A stretch of 64,000 bases of DNA from Niallia endozanthoxylica (GCF_008710145.1 NZ_VYKL01000010.1:186001-250000), one strand, 5' to 3'; shown: positions 51,093 to 60,264, numbered from the stretch's first letter. Notes: generated from the sequence alone by a model not told the origin. Numbers and translations are program-made.

Positions 51093-52073
51093 ATGAAAAC
51101 AAAAAGAACATCTCGTTTTAGAGTAATAACTAGAAACATTCTGTTATTTCTGGCAGCTGCACTCCTTCTTTGGTTCTTTTTTCATAAAGGAATAACAGCT
51201 TATGAACAGCATAAATATCCGCCAATCGGTCAATTAGTGGAAGTCGACGGTAAGAAGATGCACGTCTATACAAAAGGGAAAGGGGAAAATACGATTCTCT
51301 TAATGAGCGGGTTAGGGACTGCCGCTCCTGTATTGGATTTTGAACCCCTTATCAATGAGCTGTCAAAGAATAATAGAGTAGCAGTTGTAGAATACTTTGG
51401 ATATGGATGGAGTAATCGCACAGATAAAGAACGAACAGTGGAACATATTGTAGAGGAAATAAGAACTGCTTTAAAGAAATCGAATATCAAAGGACCTTAT
51501 ATTTTAATGCCGCACTCCATTTCTGGGATATACAGTATGTATTATGTTAATAATTATCCAACTGAAGTGAAGGCAGTCATCGGCATTGACCCTACTTTGC
51601 CAAAGGCATTGGAGTATTTTAAAGAAGCTCCTCCAATCATGCCGAACTATTTAAGTTATCTTGCCCCAACCGGAATAACGAGATTGGCCGTAAATATGAT
51701 GGCTGACCATTTCTTTCCAATAGCGGAGGATGGTACTTATTCAAAAGAGAATCTTAACATGACTAGAGCGATTTCCGCATGGAAAGGTTATAACAGGAAT
51801 GTGGTCGACGAAGCAAATGAAATAGGAAATAATATGGATAAAACCGTTCATATGACTTTCCCTTCTGAAATGCCTGTCCTTTTTTTTACTACAAAGGAAG
51901 ACAAAGTAAATGAAGAAGGCAAATCCAATGTAACCTTTTATGAGACGCAAGTAACAAATCATTCGGCGAGTAAAGTAGTCACCTTAGAAGGCCATCATTA
52001 TCTCCATTGGACTCAATCAAAAAAAATGGGTCATCATGTGAATGAATTCATGGCAGCCTTTGAAGATGAATAA
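51093..52073 (+). CDS. Membrane-anchored alpha/beta hydrolase
   Basis: A 326-residue protein. One N-terminal hydrophobic helix (residues 14-30, LLFLAAALLLWFFFH) anchors it, with the hydrolase domain outside. The fold starts MHVYTKGKGENTILLMSGLGTAAP (oxyanion region). The nucleophile elbow reads PHSISG instead of G-x-S-x-G, and the His is in LEGHHYLHW; an acid is likely in TTKEDK. It should cleave an ester or similar bond. It is the last gene downstream of the TetR operator; AGAAAGTGAG precedes the start. The CPBP protein, DUF4260 and this enzyme may act together on a membrane lipid or toxic ester, which is inference only. Confidence 0.8.
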   Translation: MKTKRTSRFRVITRNILLFLAAALLLWFFFHKGITAYEQHKYPPIGQLVEVDGKKMHVYTKGKGENTILLMSGLGTAAPVLDFEPLINELSKNNRVAVVEYFGYGWSNRTDKERTVEHIVEEIRTALKKSNIKGPYILMPHSISGIYSMYYVNNYPTEVKAVIGIDPTLPKALEYFKEAPPIMPNYLSYLAPTGITRLAVNMMADHFFPIAEDGTYSKENLNMTRAISAWKGYNRNVVDEANEIGNNMDKTVHMTFPSEMPVLFFTTKEDKVNEEGKSNVTFYETQVTNHSASKVVTLEGHHYLHWTQSKKMGHHVNEFMAAFEDE

Positions 52074-52190
52074 TACCTGTACGAAGTGTCATCCGGAAAG
52101 TGGATGGCACCTTTTGTAGTTAAATTTTTTTAAAAATATACGTTTGAAGGAGTATAATAGGGGATAACTTAACATAGGAGAAAAAACACA

Positions 52191-53465
52191 TTGGATAAAC
52201 ATAATAGTTCTTATAGGTGGATTGTTTTTATTTCAGTATTGCTTGCTTACTTTCTGATTGTGAGTCAACGAACGGCCCCGGGGTTGATCACCGATCAGGT
52301 GATGAAGGATTTTCAAATTTCTGCGGCCGTTGTGGGCTTAATGACCAGCATTCAATTTGTTGCCTATTCTGGGCTGCAGATTCCTGTCGGTCTTCTATCT
52401 GACCGGTTTGGTCCTAATCTTTTTCTAATTATTGGAACGCTTTTAAACGGGATAGGGACCATTATCTATAGTATAGCTCCACATGAATCGATTTTATTAT
52501 TCTCCAGACTATTGGTTGGAGTGGGAGATGCGACTATTTGGGTCAATTTAGTATTAATTTTAGGCAAGTGGTTTAAGCCAGGGGAATTTACAAGATTACT
52601 TGGATTAGCTGCGGTTGCTGGAAGTTTTGGCTCGCTTTTGGCAACAGTTCCATTCTCGCATTTTATTGAACTGGCAGGCTGGAGACCTGTATTTTTTATA
52701 ACGGGAATGGTTTTATGCATGGTTTCTATCCTTCTCTATGTTGTCCTTGAAAAAAGACCGAAACAAGAAGCCATACAAAGTGCCGCTTCAAATCTGCGAC
52801 AAAAGCAAAAGTATGAAAAAACAGGGATTATTCTCAAACGAATGCTATCAAGCCGGCAGGCATGGGCGACGTTCTTTTGTCACTTTGGTGTGGTAGGTAC
52901 ATATGTTGGATTTATCGGTTCATGGGGTGTACCTTATGGGATGGATGTGCTTGAAATCAGCCGCGCAGCTGCTAGTCAGTTGATGATGTATGGCCTTATC
53001 GGAGCCATTGCGGGTTCCTTTCTAATTGGTTGGTTTACAAGTAAATTAGAAACGGTGAAACGACCTTATGTATTCATTCAATTCATGATTTTTCTTAGCT
53101 GGCTCGCTTTATTTATCTTTGAGAAGCCGTCGTTTTTATTGGTCGTGCTGCTATTATTTTTGATTGGGTTTGGGCATGGGGGCGGTCCATTAACGTTTGC
53201 TATTGTTCGAAATTCTTTTCCTTCGAAGGAAATAGGGGTGGTAACAGGATTTGCTAATACAGGCGGGTTTATCAGCGCTGTCCTATTGCCCTTTCTTTTT
53301 GGGAAAATGTTAGATCACTTTCATCTAGCCCCGATTGAAGTGGGTTACCATTACGGATTCTTGATTCCTGTTATCTTTTCATTTATTGGTCTTGTAGGCT
53401 GTATCATGATAAAAGAACAACAAAATAGCGAGCGACAATTAAAAAAGTCAACTGGAGTGATATAA
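52191..53465 (+). CDS. Major facilitator superfamily transporter
   Basis: A 424-residue, 12-helix transporter with a TTG start at 52191, about ten bases after AGGAG. The A motif between helices 2 and 3 reads GLLSDRFGPN, and the N-terminus VLLAYFLIVSQRTAPGLITDQVMKDFQISAAVVGLMTS is typical of nitrate/cyanate/sugar-acid type MFS proteins. Substrate and direction cannot be told. It is monocistronic; a hairpin terminator is at 53528-53560. Confidence 0.88.
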   Translation: MDKHNSSYRWIVFISVLLAYFLIVSQRTAPGLITDQVMKDFQISAAVVGLMTSIQFVAYSGLQIPVGLLSDRFGPNLFLIIGTLLNGIGTIIYSIAPHESILLFSRLLVGVGDATIWVNLVLILGKWFKPGEFTRLLGLAAVAGSFGSLLATVPFSHFIELAGWRPVFFITGMVLCMVSILLYVVLEKRPKQEAIQSAASNLRQKQKYEKTGIILKRMLSSRQAWATFFCHFGVVGTYVGFIGSWGVPYGMDVLEISRAAASQLMMYGLIGAIAGSFLIGWFTSKLETVKRPYVFIQFMIFLSWLALFIFEKPSFLLVVLLLFLIGFGHGGGPLTFAIVRNSFPSKEIGVVTGFANTGGFISAVLLPFLFGKMLDHFHLAPIEVGYHYGFLIPVIFSFIGLVGCIMIKEQQNSERQLKKSTGVI

Positions 53466-53527
53466 ATAGAAATGTATAGGTCCTGTCTAGGTAAGGATTC
53501 TTTATAAAGTGAATCATGGAATATGAG

Positions 53528-53560
53528 AAATGACGTATGAATAGGGCATACGTCATTTTT
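53528..53560 (+). terminator. Terminator after the MFS gene
   Basis: AAATGACGTATG and CATACGTCATTT pair around seven bases, followed by TTTATG. Confidence 0.85.
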
Positions 53561-53668
53561 ATGTCTATAAAGGATGTTAGACCTTTTCTTTATAAAAAAC
53601 ATGATTAGCAAAAACGAGAATACGATAGATAGGAGTGAAGATAAAAGTAAGAAGAAATGGAGGATTGT

Positions 53669-54502
53669 ATGATACAAATATCAGGCGTCCTGTTTCAACC
53701 TAATGAAAATTGGAAGTTTGACAGTATAGAAAAAAATATTATCGGGCAGATACAAAATGCTCCTAATATTTATTCTTATTATTCTTTAAACGAGTTTTTG
53801 TTTGAAATCAAAGTGCGAAAAAATATTATAAAAAGCGCAATGGAAATGAATCAAGGGCAAGCAGAGTTTACCATCTTTGAATATGCGCGTTGCAATCCAA
53901 ATTACTGGCAATTAACAAGGACAGGCGGGTTTCTGTTAAGGCCGGGGGTGAGACCTGCTGAGGCGATTTTGGACATTTATCGCAACAGCTCGCAATATGC
54001 ATTTGAATGTGCAACTGCCATTCCCATTATCTATTACCATGCGATATTGAATAGTATTGGCAGCTCTTTATTTAATCGACTTTTTCAAAATCTGTATCTT
54101 TACAGCTGGCATACAGATACTGACCTTGGGATTGTCACCTTCTATTCCAATCATTTTGTACCTGGAGATGTGGTGTACCTGAATAATCCTGACTACCACA
54201 GAACAATGCCGCATTTCAAGGGTGTTAATGCTGTTGTACTTAGCGATGGCAAGTTTTTTGGACATGGATTTAACATAAGGACAGCAGAAGAAATGATTCA
54301 AATTCTTAATGAAAAACGAAAACCAAACAGTCAACAATCGGCCTATTTAACAAGATTAGTAACAAGACCTTCTTTTAGCTATTTAGCAAGAGTAACTGGT
54401 TGGCAAAGCAGCAGCAGAGCATACAAAATACAGCGTCCTATCGTGCACCATAACAATAGTTCCATTTCATATGCACAATATTTAAATTACTTTTTTAACT
54501 AA
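53669..54502 (+). CDS. tgl: Protein-glutamine gamma-glutamyltransferase (spore transglutaminase)
   Basis: A 277-residue enzyme that crosslinks spore coat proteins by epsilon-(gamma-glutamyl)lysine bonds. ATG 53669 follows GGAGGATTGT; ATG 53657 lies upstream of the site. The block RNSSQYAFECATAIPIIYYHAIL contains the catalytic Cys114 (Cys116 in B. subtilis Tgl), and the later segments FVPGDVVYLNNPDYHR and GVNAVVLSDGKFFGHGF match the family. It is about 30 residues longer than B. subtilis Tgl (245), with a C-terminal extension. It is expected to be expressed in the mother cell late in sporulation. Confidence 0.93.
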   Translation: MIQISGVLFQPNENWKFDSIEKNIIGQIQNAPNIYSYYSLNEFLFEIKVRKNIIKSAMEMNQGQAEFTIFEYARCNPNYWQLTRTGGFLLRPGVRPAEAILDIYRNSSQYAFECATAIPIIYYHAILNSIGSSLFNRLFQNLYLYSWHTDTDLGIVTFYSNHFVPGDVVYLNNPDYHRTMPHFKGVNAVVLSDGKFFGHGFNIRTAEEMIQILNEKRKPNSQQSAYLTRLVTRPSFSYLARVTGWQSSSRAYKIQRPIVHHNNSSISYAQYLNYFFN

Positions 54503-54605
54503 GGGAAAGACCCCTGACACTCACCCATTTTTTTGTAGACGGGCTCCAATTTCATTTCCTAGAGTAAGATATATAGAAATTCCTTACTTGAAGGAGAGTG
54601 TTAAA

Positions 54606-54821
54606 ATGTATTCAAACGTAAACGCAGCTCCAACACTTGGTGCGAATGTTCCTCCAATGCTTGGTGCGAATGTTCCTCCAATGCCTTCTTATACGGCTCC
54701 TGCTTATGGTTATGGTTATTGCGCTCCAACTTGTCAAAACAATGATTTTATCTTAATTGTTGTATTATTTATCCTCCTAATCATTGTAGGTGCAAGTTTT
54801 TACTGCGGCAGCAAATGCTAA
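54606..54821 (+). CDS. YjcZ-family small sporulation protein with tandem repeat
   Basis: A 71-residue peptide from ATG 54606 (AAGGAGAGTGTTAAA upstream; the earlier ATG at 54588 precedes that site). The C-terminal part NDFILIVVLFILLIIVGASF is the membrane segment of YjcZ/YczN-type sporulation peptides. The N-terminal part carries LGANVPPM twice, encoded by a perfect 24-base tandem repeat, then a Tyr/Gly/Cys-rich stretch. The ending CGSKC instead of the usual YY makes it cysteine-richer than typical. Its location after tgl fits a spore coat or membrane role. Confidence 0.82.
   Translation: MYSNVNAAPTLGANVPPMLGANVPPMPSYTAPAYGYGYCAPTCQNNDFILIVVLFILLIIVGASFYCGSKC
54639..54686 (+). repeat. 24-base perfect tandem repeat inside the YjcZ-family gene
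   Basis: CTTGGTGCGAATGTTCCTCC-AATG occurs twice in a row, encoding LGANVPPM twice. In-frame, so copy number could vary without breaking the gene. Confidence 0.85.
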
Positions 54822-54840
54822 TGTCTCTGTGATTAATAGA

Positions 54841-54879
54841 AAATTCCTGTGAGTGTACACACAATCAGGAATTTTTTTT
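54841..54879 (+). terminator. Terminator after the YjcZ-family gene
   Basis: AAATTCCTG and CAGGAATTT pair around a loop that itself contains GTGTACAC, followed by a run of T. Confidence 0.85.
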
Positions 54880-55035
54880 GTTATGGTTTGCCAGCAAGTG
54901 GTGTAGACTAGTTTGAACACTAGTCACAAAAAATTGACAATCATAGATATTCCTTTTATCATTTATCTTGAAATCGAGATATTTATGAAGGTAGCGGTAT
55001 AACATTTTATACAAACGATGAATAGGAGCGAAAGT

Positions 55036-56052
55036 ATGGAAAAAAAGACGATTATCCAAGTACAAAAATTAGGATTTCAATGGCAGGCTGAGAGTCCTTT
55101 TCTTGTGACTATGCACCATAGAGATATGTATCCCCCAGGTAATGAGGAACAAGGACCGAATGTGTCATTAGAAGGAAGAAATTTGGGAGAGGATTTTACG
55201 ATAAAAGATGGTTTCCGGATGTATCATGGAAAAACGGTTCCGGGATTTCCTTATCATCCGCATAGGGGCTTTGAAACGGTAACGGTCGTTTTGGAAGGCT
55301 ATGTGGATCACTTTGATTCTACGGGAGCTTCTGGCCGCTACGGCAATGGCGATGTTCAATGGATGACTGCAGGAAAAGGCTGTCTTCATACAGAGATGTT
55401 TCCACTTGTACATATGGATCAAGATAATCCGCTAGAGCTTTTTCAAATTTGGTTAAACCTTCCTGCAAAGAAAAAATTTGAGGAGCCGGAATATAAGATG
55501 TTATGGGCGGAGGATATTCCTGTCATCGATTCTGTTTCAGCAAATGGAAAAAAATCAACAGTTCGGCTGATTGCTGGGAGTTTATTAGGTAAAGAAAGTT
55601 TGGAGCCGAGTAAGGCTTCTTGGGCAAAAGAAAAGGAGAATCATGTGGGGATTTATCTGATTAAAATGGAGCCGGAAGCATCCATCACGTTACCGGCGGT
55701 TTCTGAAACATTAAATAGAAACGTCTATTTTTATAGAGGAAACGAGATAAGGGTTGAAGATAAAACAATCCAACAGATGAATCGAGTCAAGCTTACTGGT
55801 GCTGAGGATACGACCATTATTAATGGTTCCGCAGAGAGTTATTTGCTTGTTCTTGAAGGAGAGCCGATACGAGAACCGATTGCTCAATATGGTCCCTTTG
55901 TGATGAATACTCAAGAGGAAATTCGTGAAGCCTTTCAGGATTATCAAAGAACGCAATTTGGCGGCTGGACATGGGGACGGCCGGATCCAGTGAATGAACG
56001 AAACGCTGGAAGATTTGCCCGTTATTCAGATGGGAAGATTGAAAAAAGATAA
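55036..56052 (+). CDS. Pirin family protein
   Basis: A 338-residue double cupin. ATG 55036 follows AATAGGAGCGAAAGT; ATG 55018 lies before that site. The pirin metal site is visible: His74 and His76 (FPYHPHRGFET), His118 and Glu120 (GCLHTEMF). GYVDHFDSTGASGRYGNGDVQWMTAGKG is the core signature. Pirins act as iron-binding redox sensors or quercetin dioxygenases; bacterial members are diverse. The C-terminal cupin (about 200-300) and PFVMNTQEEIREAFQDYQRTQFGGW are standard. It is monocistronic and convergent with an MFS gene. Confidence 0.92.
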   Translation: MEKKTIIQVQKLGFQWQAESPFLVTMHHRDMYPPGNEEQGPNVSLEGRNLGEDFTIKDGFRMYHGKTVPGFPYHPHRGFETVTVVLEGYVDHFDSTGASGRYGNGDVQWMTAGKGCLHTEMFPLVHMDQDNPLELFQIWLNLPAKKKFEEPEYKMLWAEDIPVIDSVSANGKKSTVRLIAGSLLGKESLEPSKASWAKEKENHVGIYLIKMEPEASITLPAVSETLNRNVYFYRGNEIRVEDKTIQQMNRVKLTGAEDTTIINGSAESYLLVLEGEPIREPIAQYGPFVMNTQEEIREAFQDYQRTQFGGWTWGRPDPVNERNAGRFARYSDGKIEKR

Positions 56053-56187
56053 TGAAAGCTGGGAGAAACACTCTAGTTTTTGTATATTAAAGGGGCATAG
56101 GTCGCTTTCAATGAGAAATGGGTGAGTAGAGTCCGAATGAGCGACGGATTCGGACAGGAAAATGCATTAAAAGCAAATAGAGTTCGA

Positions 56188-56251
56188 AAAAAACAAAAGG
56201 AGTGAGGTACCATCCAGAGTATGGATAGTTCCTCGCTCCTTTTGTTTTTTT
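56188..56251. terminator. Bidirectional terminator between pirin and MFS genes
   Basis: AAAAAACAAAAGGAG/CTCCTTTTGTTTTTTT with inner GAGG/CCTC pairs. U runs appear on both strands. Its right end overlaps the MFS stop codon. Confidence 0.85.
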
Positions 56252-57431
56252 AGGATGCTTTTTGTTGCTGAGCGGCAGATTTCTTTGTCCAAACAAAGGT
56301 TAGGAAGAAACAGCCTAGTAAAATAATGGTACCAAATGTGAAAGGAATGTTTTGGTGCCAATCAAATAAAGTACCAGCTAACGCAGGCCCAATCATATTT
56401 CCTAAGCTCATGTAGGAATTGTTCATGCCGGCGGCAAACCCTTGCTCATTGCCGGCTGTTTTTGAAATTAACGTATTGACGGCCGGTCGGATTAAAGTAG
56501 TGGCAGTTGAGAACAGAGTGGCAACAAATAAAATGATATAGAAACTGTTAACATATAACATGCCATAAAGACTGATAGCTGCAACAAGCAGGCCAAATAA
56601 AATAATCCTCATTTCACCAAACATTTTAAATAATTTGTTAAGGGCAAACCCTTGAACAATGACACCGACAAAGCCTCCAACAGTCATGACAATGGCAATG
56701 TCATTTGGCGTATAATTAAATTTATAGGTTAAATACATTGTTAATGTAGATTGGAAGTTAGAAATTCCAAAAGAGAAGACAAACACAACGACTAATAAGA
56801 CAAAATAGCTAGTTTTAAAGGAGCGCGCCATTTGTTGGAATATGTTTTCTCCTTTTGATTGATCCTTCATGACAGGTTTGATGGCCGGCAGGAAAATCAA
56901 TGATAAGATTCCGGCCATGATTGACGCAAAGCCGGCGAAATAGAAGGGAAAATAGATACTGATATTTGATAAAAAGCCTCCAATCCCAGGCCCAATCATG
57001 AAGCCTAATGAAATCGCAGCACCAATCCATCCCATAGCTTTTCCGCGTTCTTCTTCGCTTGTGATATCCGCAGCATAGGCCATAACAGGAGGCACGATAA
57101 AGGCTGCACCAACACCAGTAAAGAAGCGGCAAAGATAGAGCATCCATAGTTCGTCAGACAGTCCAAAGGCAATTTGGGAAAGACCACTTACGACAAGACC
57201 AAAGATAATTAAATTTTTTCGTCCATGGCGATCCGATAAATTTCCTGCCACAGGAGAAAAAATAAATTGGGCAGAGGCGACAATAGCAATAATAAAGCCT
57301 AATGCTTGTCCTGCAGCTCCGTAAGTTTTTAAATAGGAAGGCATAACGGGAAGAATTAGACCAATGGCACTAAAAGTGATAAACATATTGAACATTAAAA
57401 TATATAGTGCCAATTTTTTTGAGAGCTTCAT
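56250..57431 (-). CDS. MFS drug-efflux-type transporter (DHA1 family)
   Basis: A 393-residue, 12-helix transporter. The A motif is GNLSDRHGRKN and motif C appears as GPGIGGFL in helix 5, both typical of drug:H+ antiporters such as Bmr, NorA and TetA. The N-terminus FNMFITFSAIGLILPVMPSYLK also matches. Substrate unknown. It is monocistronic on the minus strand, with no regulator adjacent. Confidence 0.9.
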   Translation of the reverse strand: MKLSKKLALYILMFNMFITFSAIGLILPVMPSYLKTYGAAGQALGFIIAIVASAQFIFSPVAGNLSDRHGRKNLIIFGLVVSGLSQIAFGLSDELWMLYLCRFFTGVGAAFIVPPVMAYAADITSEEERGKAMGWIGAAISLGFMIGPGIGGFLSNISIYFPFYFAGFASIMAGILSLIFLPAIKPVMKDQSKGENIFQQMARSFKTSYFVLLVVVFVFSFGISNFQSTLTMYLTYKFNYTPNDIAIVMTVGGFVGVIVQGFALNKLFKMFGEMRIILFGLLVAAISLYGMLYVNSFYIILFVATLFSTATTLIRPAVNTLISKTAGNEQGFAAGMNNSYMSLGNMIGPALAGTLFDWHQNIPFTFGTIILLGCFFLTFVWTKKSAAQQQKAS

Positions 57432-57560
57432 ATCATCGTCTCTTTTCTATTAATTTAGTGACCCTAAATAAATAATATTATAGCTTTGTTCAAAAGGATA
57501 AACAATGAAAAGAACTTACAAGACTAGCACAAATAATTACTTTTACTAAGAGGTTAATCA

Positions 57561-57749
57561 ATGAAATTATATACACTTAAAAGACCGTTTAATGGATATG
57601 AAAAAGGAACAGAGTTTTACTTAATTGCACAATCGGAATTCATCGGAGTGAAGGAGTTTGTTTTGCGAACGAAGGATCTAACGAATCGGATATCTATCAG
57701 CGAAAGTGAACTGCGTAAGCATTTTATTTTCATAAAAGAAATCTATTAA
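57561..57749 (+). CDS. Hypothetical protein (62 residues)
   Basis: A small soluble protein, MKLYTLKRPFNGYEKGTEFY and on to KHFIFIKEIY, starting after AAGAGGTTAATCA. The sequence is beta-rich with a conserved-looking KGTEFYLI strand and a final SESELRKHFIF helix. I do not recognise a family. It is followed after 15 bases by another small frame in the same direction. Confidence 0.6.
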   Translation: MKLYTLKRPFNGYEKGTEFYLIAQSEFIGVKEFVLRTKDLTNRISISESELRKHFIFIKEIY

Positions 57750-57764
57750 CAGATGTAAGCTGAA

Positions 57765-57938
57765 ATGGAATGGAAATACAATGAAGTGGGCATTAACGTG
57801 GAGCCGGAAAGGGCTTTCTATCAAATCAATTCATTACAGGAAGTACTAGATGTCATTCATCAGCATATTCAAGGGGAAACGGATGATTCCTACACTGAGC
57901 ACCACCATTTAAATGAAAAGAGTCATTTATTACATTAG
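57765..57938 (+). CDS. Hypothetical protein (57 residues)
   Basis: ATG at 57765 and TAG at 57936-57938. The protein begins MEWKYNEVGINVEPERAFYQ and continues with INSLQEVLDVIHQHIQGETD and a His-rich end (EHHHLNEKSHLLH). It reads as an amphipathic, acidic peptide with good codon use, but the ribosome site is poor (TAAGCTGAA). Its close spacing to the 62-residue frame and the terminator at 57946-57978 support one two-gene unit. The function is unknown. Confidence 0.45.
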   Translation: MEWKYNEVGINVEPERAFYQINSLQEVLDVIHQHIQGETDDSYTEHHHLNEKSHLLH

Positions 57939-57945
57939 AATTAAA

Positions 57946-57978
57946 AAACGCATGGAATCCTCTTAAACCCATGCGTTT
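57946..57978. terminator. Hairpin after the small gene pair
   Basis: AAACGCATGG and CCATGCGTTT pair around 13 bases, followed by GACAATTG. The U run is short. It may also serve the convergent TetR gene. Confidence 0.6.
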
Positions 57979-58024
57979 GACAATTGTATCAGCATCTTCC
58001 AGAGAGTGCTCCTTTTCATTAGAA

Positions 58025-58573
58025 TCATTGTCCTTTATACATTAAATAAATTTGGTCTGCCATGTAATCTGAACTAAAATGAAGTCCCTTTCTCATCCAC
58101 CACATAATGATGCCTGCCAATGAGGCTGTTTTAATATCAATCGCAACATAATCGGCAGGTAAATCCTTCTTGGTATTCCTCCTTCTTGTTTCTACTAATT
58201 GTCTTAATAATAAAAACAAGTGCTCCTCAAAGTGATTCATATTAAATAAAAGATATAAATAATTTCGATGGATATATAAATAATCAAGCAATTGTGTCAG
58301 CTGTTGTTTTTCCGTTAAATCTTTTGCATGCAATAAATCATCTATTTTATGAGAAAGCTCCTGTAAAATCTCATCGGTGATTTGTGTTAATAAATCTTGA
58401 ATATCCTGATAATGCAAGTAAAAGGTTGTACGATTTAAGCCTGCTTTGGCTGCAACTTTCTGGACGGTTAAATTTGAAATCGTATAGTCTTCCATTAATA
58501 AAGAAAAGACAGCGTGTTTTAACATTTCCTTTGAACGAGTCGTACGAGGATCTTCTTTCTTAGAAGTAGACAT
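58025..58573 (-). CDS. TetR/AcrR-family regulator of the adjacent DHA2 transporter
   Basis: A 182-residue regulator with helix-turn-helix LTVQKVAAKAGLNRTTFYLHYQDIQDLL (about residues 36-63) and a C-terminal domain of the TetR_C_8 kind (LLRQLVETRRRN, IIMWWMRKGL). It is divergent from the efflux gene at 58747, sharing a 173-base intergenic region with a palindrome at 58630-58643. It is expected to repress the transporter until a drug or metabolite binds. Confidence 0.9.
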   Translation of the reverse strand: MSTSKKEDPRTTRSKEMLKHAVFSLLMEDYTISNLTVQKVAAKAGLNRTTFYLHYQDIQDLLTQITDEILQELSHKIDDLLHAKDLTEKQQLTQLLDYLYIHRNYLYLLFNMNHFEEHLFLLLRQLVETRRRNTKKDLPADYVAIDIKTASLAGIIMWWMRKGLHFSSDYMADQIYLMYKGQ

Positions 58574-58629
58574 TTTTAACTCCTTTATTGATTTTTCTTT
58601 AACTTCCTCAACAGCAACTAGGATTGGTG

Positions 58630-58643
58630 TTGATTAGTCAACA
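58630..58643. promoter_or_regulatory. Candidate TetR operator GTTGA-N4-TCAAC
   Basis: A 5-4-5 palindrome (GTTGATTAGTCAAC) 57 bases before the TetR start and 104 before the DHA2 gene. It could also bind as the extended TTGATTAGTCAA core. Confidence 0.55.
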
Positions 58644-58746
58644 TTTGGTGAAAAACTGTTCATGGTTATCAATCACTAATTTTGTTACTATAGATTTTAT
58701 CGACACAATGTTGAAAATGCAAGTTTTAGAATAAAGGGGTATATAG

Positions 58747-60213
58747 ATGGTGAAGGAAATAACAGAAAGAAATAAAAAAATCTTATTAATTGTATTGATT
58801 GCGGGCTGTTTTTTATCAACCTTAAATCAGACCTTATTAAATGTTGCATTGAGTGGTTTAATGGAGGTATTTCATATAAAACCTGCAACTGTACAATGGC
58901 TGTCAACAGGCTTTATGCTCGTAAACGGTGTGTTAGTGCCGATTACGGCATTTTTAATGAAACGTTTTACAACAAGGCAGCTATTTATTAGCTCTATGTT
59001 TTTTTTATTGATTGGATCTGTACTTTGTGCCGTTGCGACGAATTTTGGCCTGCTGTTAACCGGAAGAATGATTCAAGCCATTGGTGCAGGAATTATGATG
59101 CCTCTCATGATGACGGTTATTTTATATTTATATCCGAGCGAAAAGCGTGGAAGCGTTATGGGAACCATTGGCTTTGCAATCATTTTTGCGCCGGCCATCG
59201 CTCCTACATTGGCTGGTTTTATCATTGAATATGTATCATGGAGATGGCTATTTATTGGGTTAATTCCATTTGTATTAATCGTGATTGTTCTCGCGTTCAG
59301 ATATTTAATGAATGTTGCTGAAACAACAAAAGCGAAATTAGATATAGCAAGTGTCATTTTATCAACCGTTGGCTTTGGCTGTATTTTATATGGATTCAGC
59401 AGTGCAGGAAGCAAGGGATGGGATCATCCGGTGGTTATTTCAACGATTTTGATTGGAGTCTCGGTGACGACGGCATTTTGTATACGTCAAATGAAATCCA
59501 ATGATCCATTATTAAACTTATCTGTATTTAAGTATAAAATTTTTACTCTGACATCAATCATCAATATACTTATTACGATGATTATGTATGCGGATTTAAT
59601 CCTTTTACCCATTTACATGCAAAATGGAAGAGGATTTACAGCCTTCGAAGCGGGTTTATTGTTATTACCAGGAGCTGTGATTAATGCCTTCTTATCTCCT
59701 GTCACAGGCAGAATGTATGATAAGTATGGTGCGAAACCACTCTTTATAACAGGCTTAGTACTTATCATTATTTCAATGTGGGGAGTCATCGATTTATCGG
59801 AATCCACAACGTATATGTATTTATTGGTTCGTACCTGTATATTACGAATTGGATTAAGCTTCATTACAATGCCATTAAATACAGCAGGGCTAAATGCTTT
59901 ACCAAGAGAATTGGGTTCACATGGTTCAGCAGTAAATAATACGGTACGCCAATTAGCAGGTGCCATAGGAACAGCCATTGTCGTAACTGTGTACACCATT
60001 CAATCTGCCTCGCATGCCTCAGAGTTTTCTTTAGTGGATGAAAATATTACGGCTATGCAACTTGAGAAATTAGCTTCTATCTTTGGCGCAAGTGATGCCT
60101 ATGTATTGATGTTAATCTTATCTTTTGTGGCGTTAATTGTTACCTGCTTTATGCCTAACAAAACATCAAAACAAAAAGATAGCTTGAAAAAAACAGCCTT
60201 ACAAAAAAGCTAA
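58747..60213 (+). CDS. DHA2-family (EmrB/QacA-type) MFS efflux transporter
   Basis: A 488-residue transporter with about 14 hydrophobic helices. The start region NKKILLIVLIAGCFLSTLNQTLLNVALSGLMEVF and the motif C region GFAIIFAPAIAPTLAGFIIEYVSWRWLF are typical of the DHA2 group (LmrB, EmrB, Mdt-type). It exports drugs or toxic organic compounds using the proton gradient. The start follows AAAGGGGTATATAG. It is paired with the divergent TetR gene. A perfect hairpin terminator follows at 60265-60302. Confidence 0.92.
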   Translation: MVKEITERNKKILLIVLIAGCFLSTLNQTLLNVALSGLMEVFHIKPATVQWLSTGFMLVNGVLVPITAFLMKRFTTRQLFISSMFFLLIGSVLCAVATNFGLLLTGRMIQAIGAGIMMPLMMTVILYLYPSEKRGSVMGTIGFAIIFAPAIAPTLAGFIIEYVSWRWLFIGLIPFVLIVIVLAFRYLMNVAETTKAKLDIASVILSTVGFGCILYGFSSAGSKGWDHPVVISTILIGVSVTTAFCIRQMKSNDPLLNLSVFKYKIFTLTSIINILITMIMYADLILLPIYMQNGRGFTAFEAGLLLLPGAVINAFLSPVTGRMYDKYGAKPLFITGLVLIIISMWGVIDLSESTTYMYLLVRTCILRIGLSFITMPLNTAGLNALPRELGSHGSAVNNTVRQLAGAIGTAIVVTVYTIQSASHASEFSLVDENITAMQLEKLASIFGASDAYVLMLILSFVALIVTCFMPNKTSKQKDSLKKTALQKS

Positions 60214-60264
60214 AAGTCAATGGGAGGGCAGTTATATAAAGTATGTTTATCCATTGTAATCACC

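Noticed and set aside
59073..59414. Long minus-strand frames inside the DHA2 transporter (also 59613-59999)
   Set aside because: Hydrophobic plus-strand codons commonly leave open antisense frames; no start signal and no family match.
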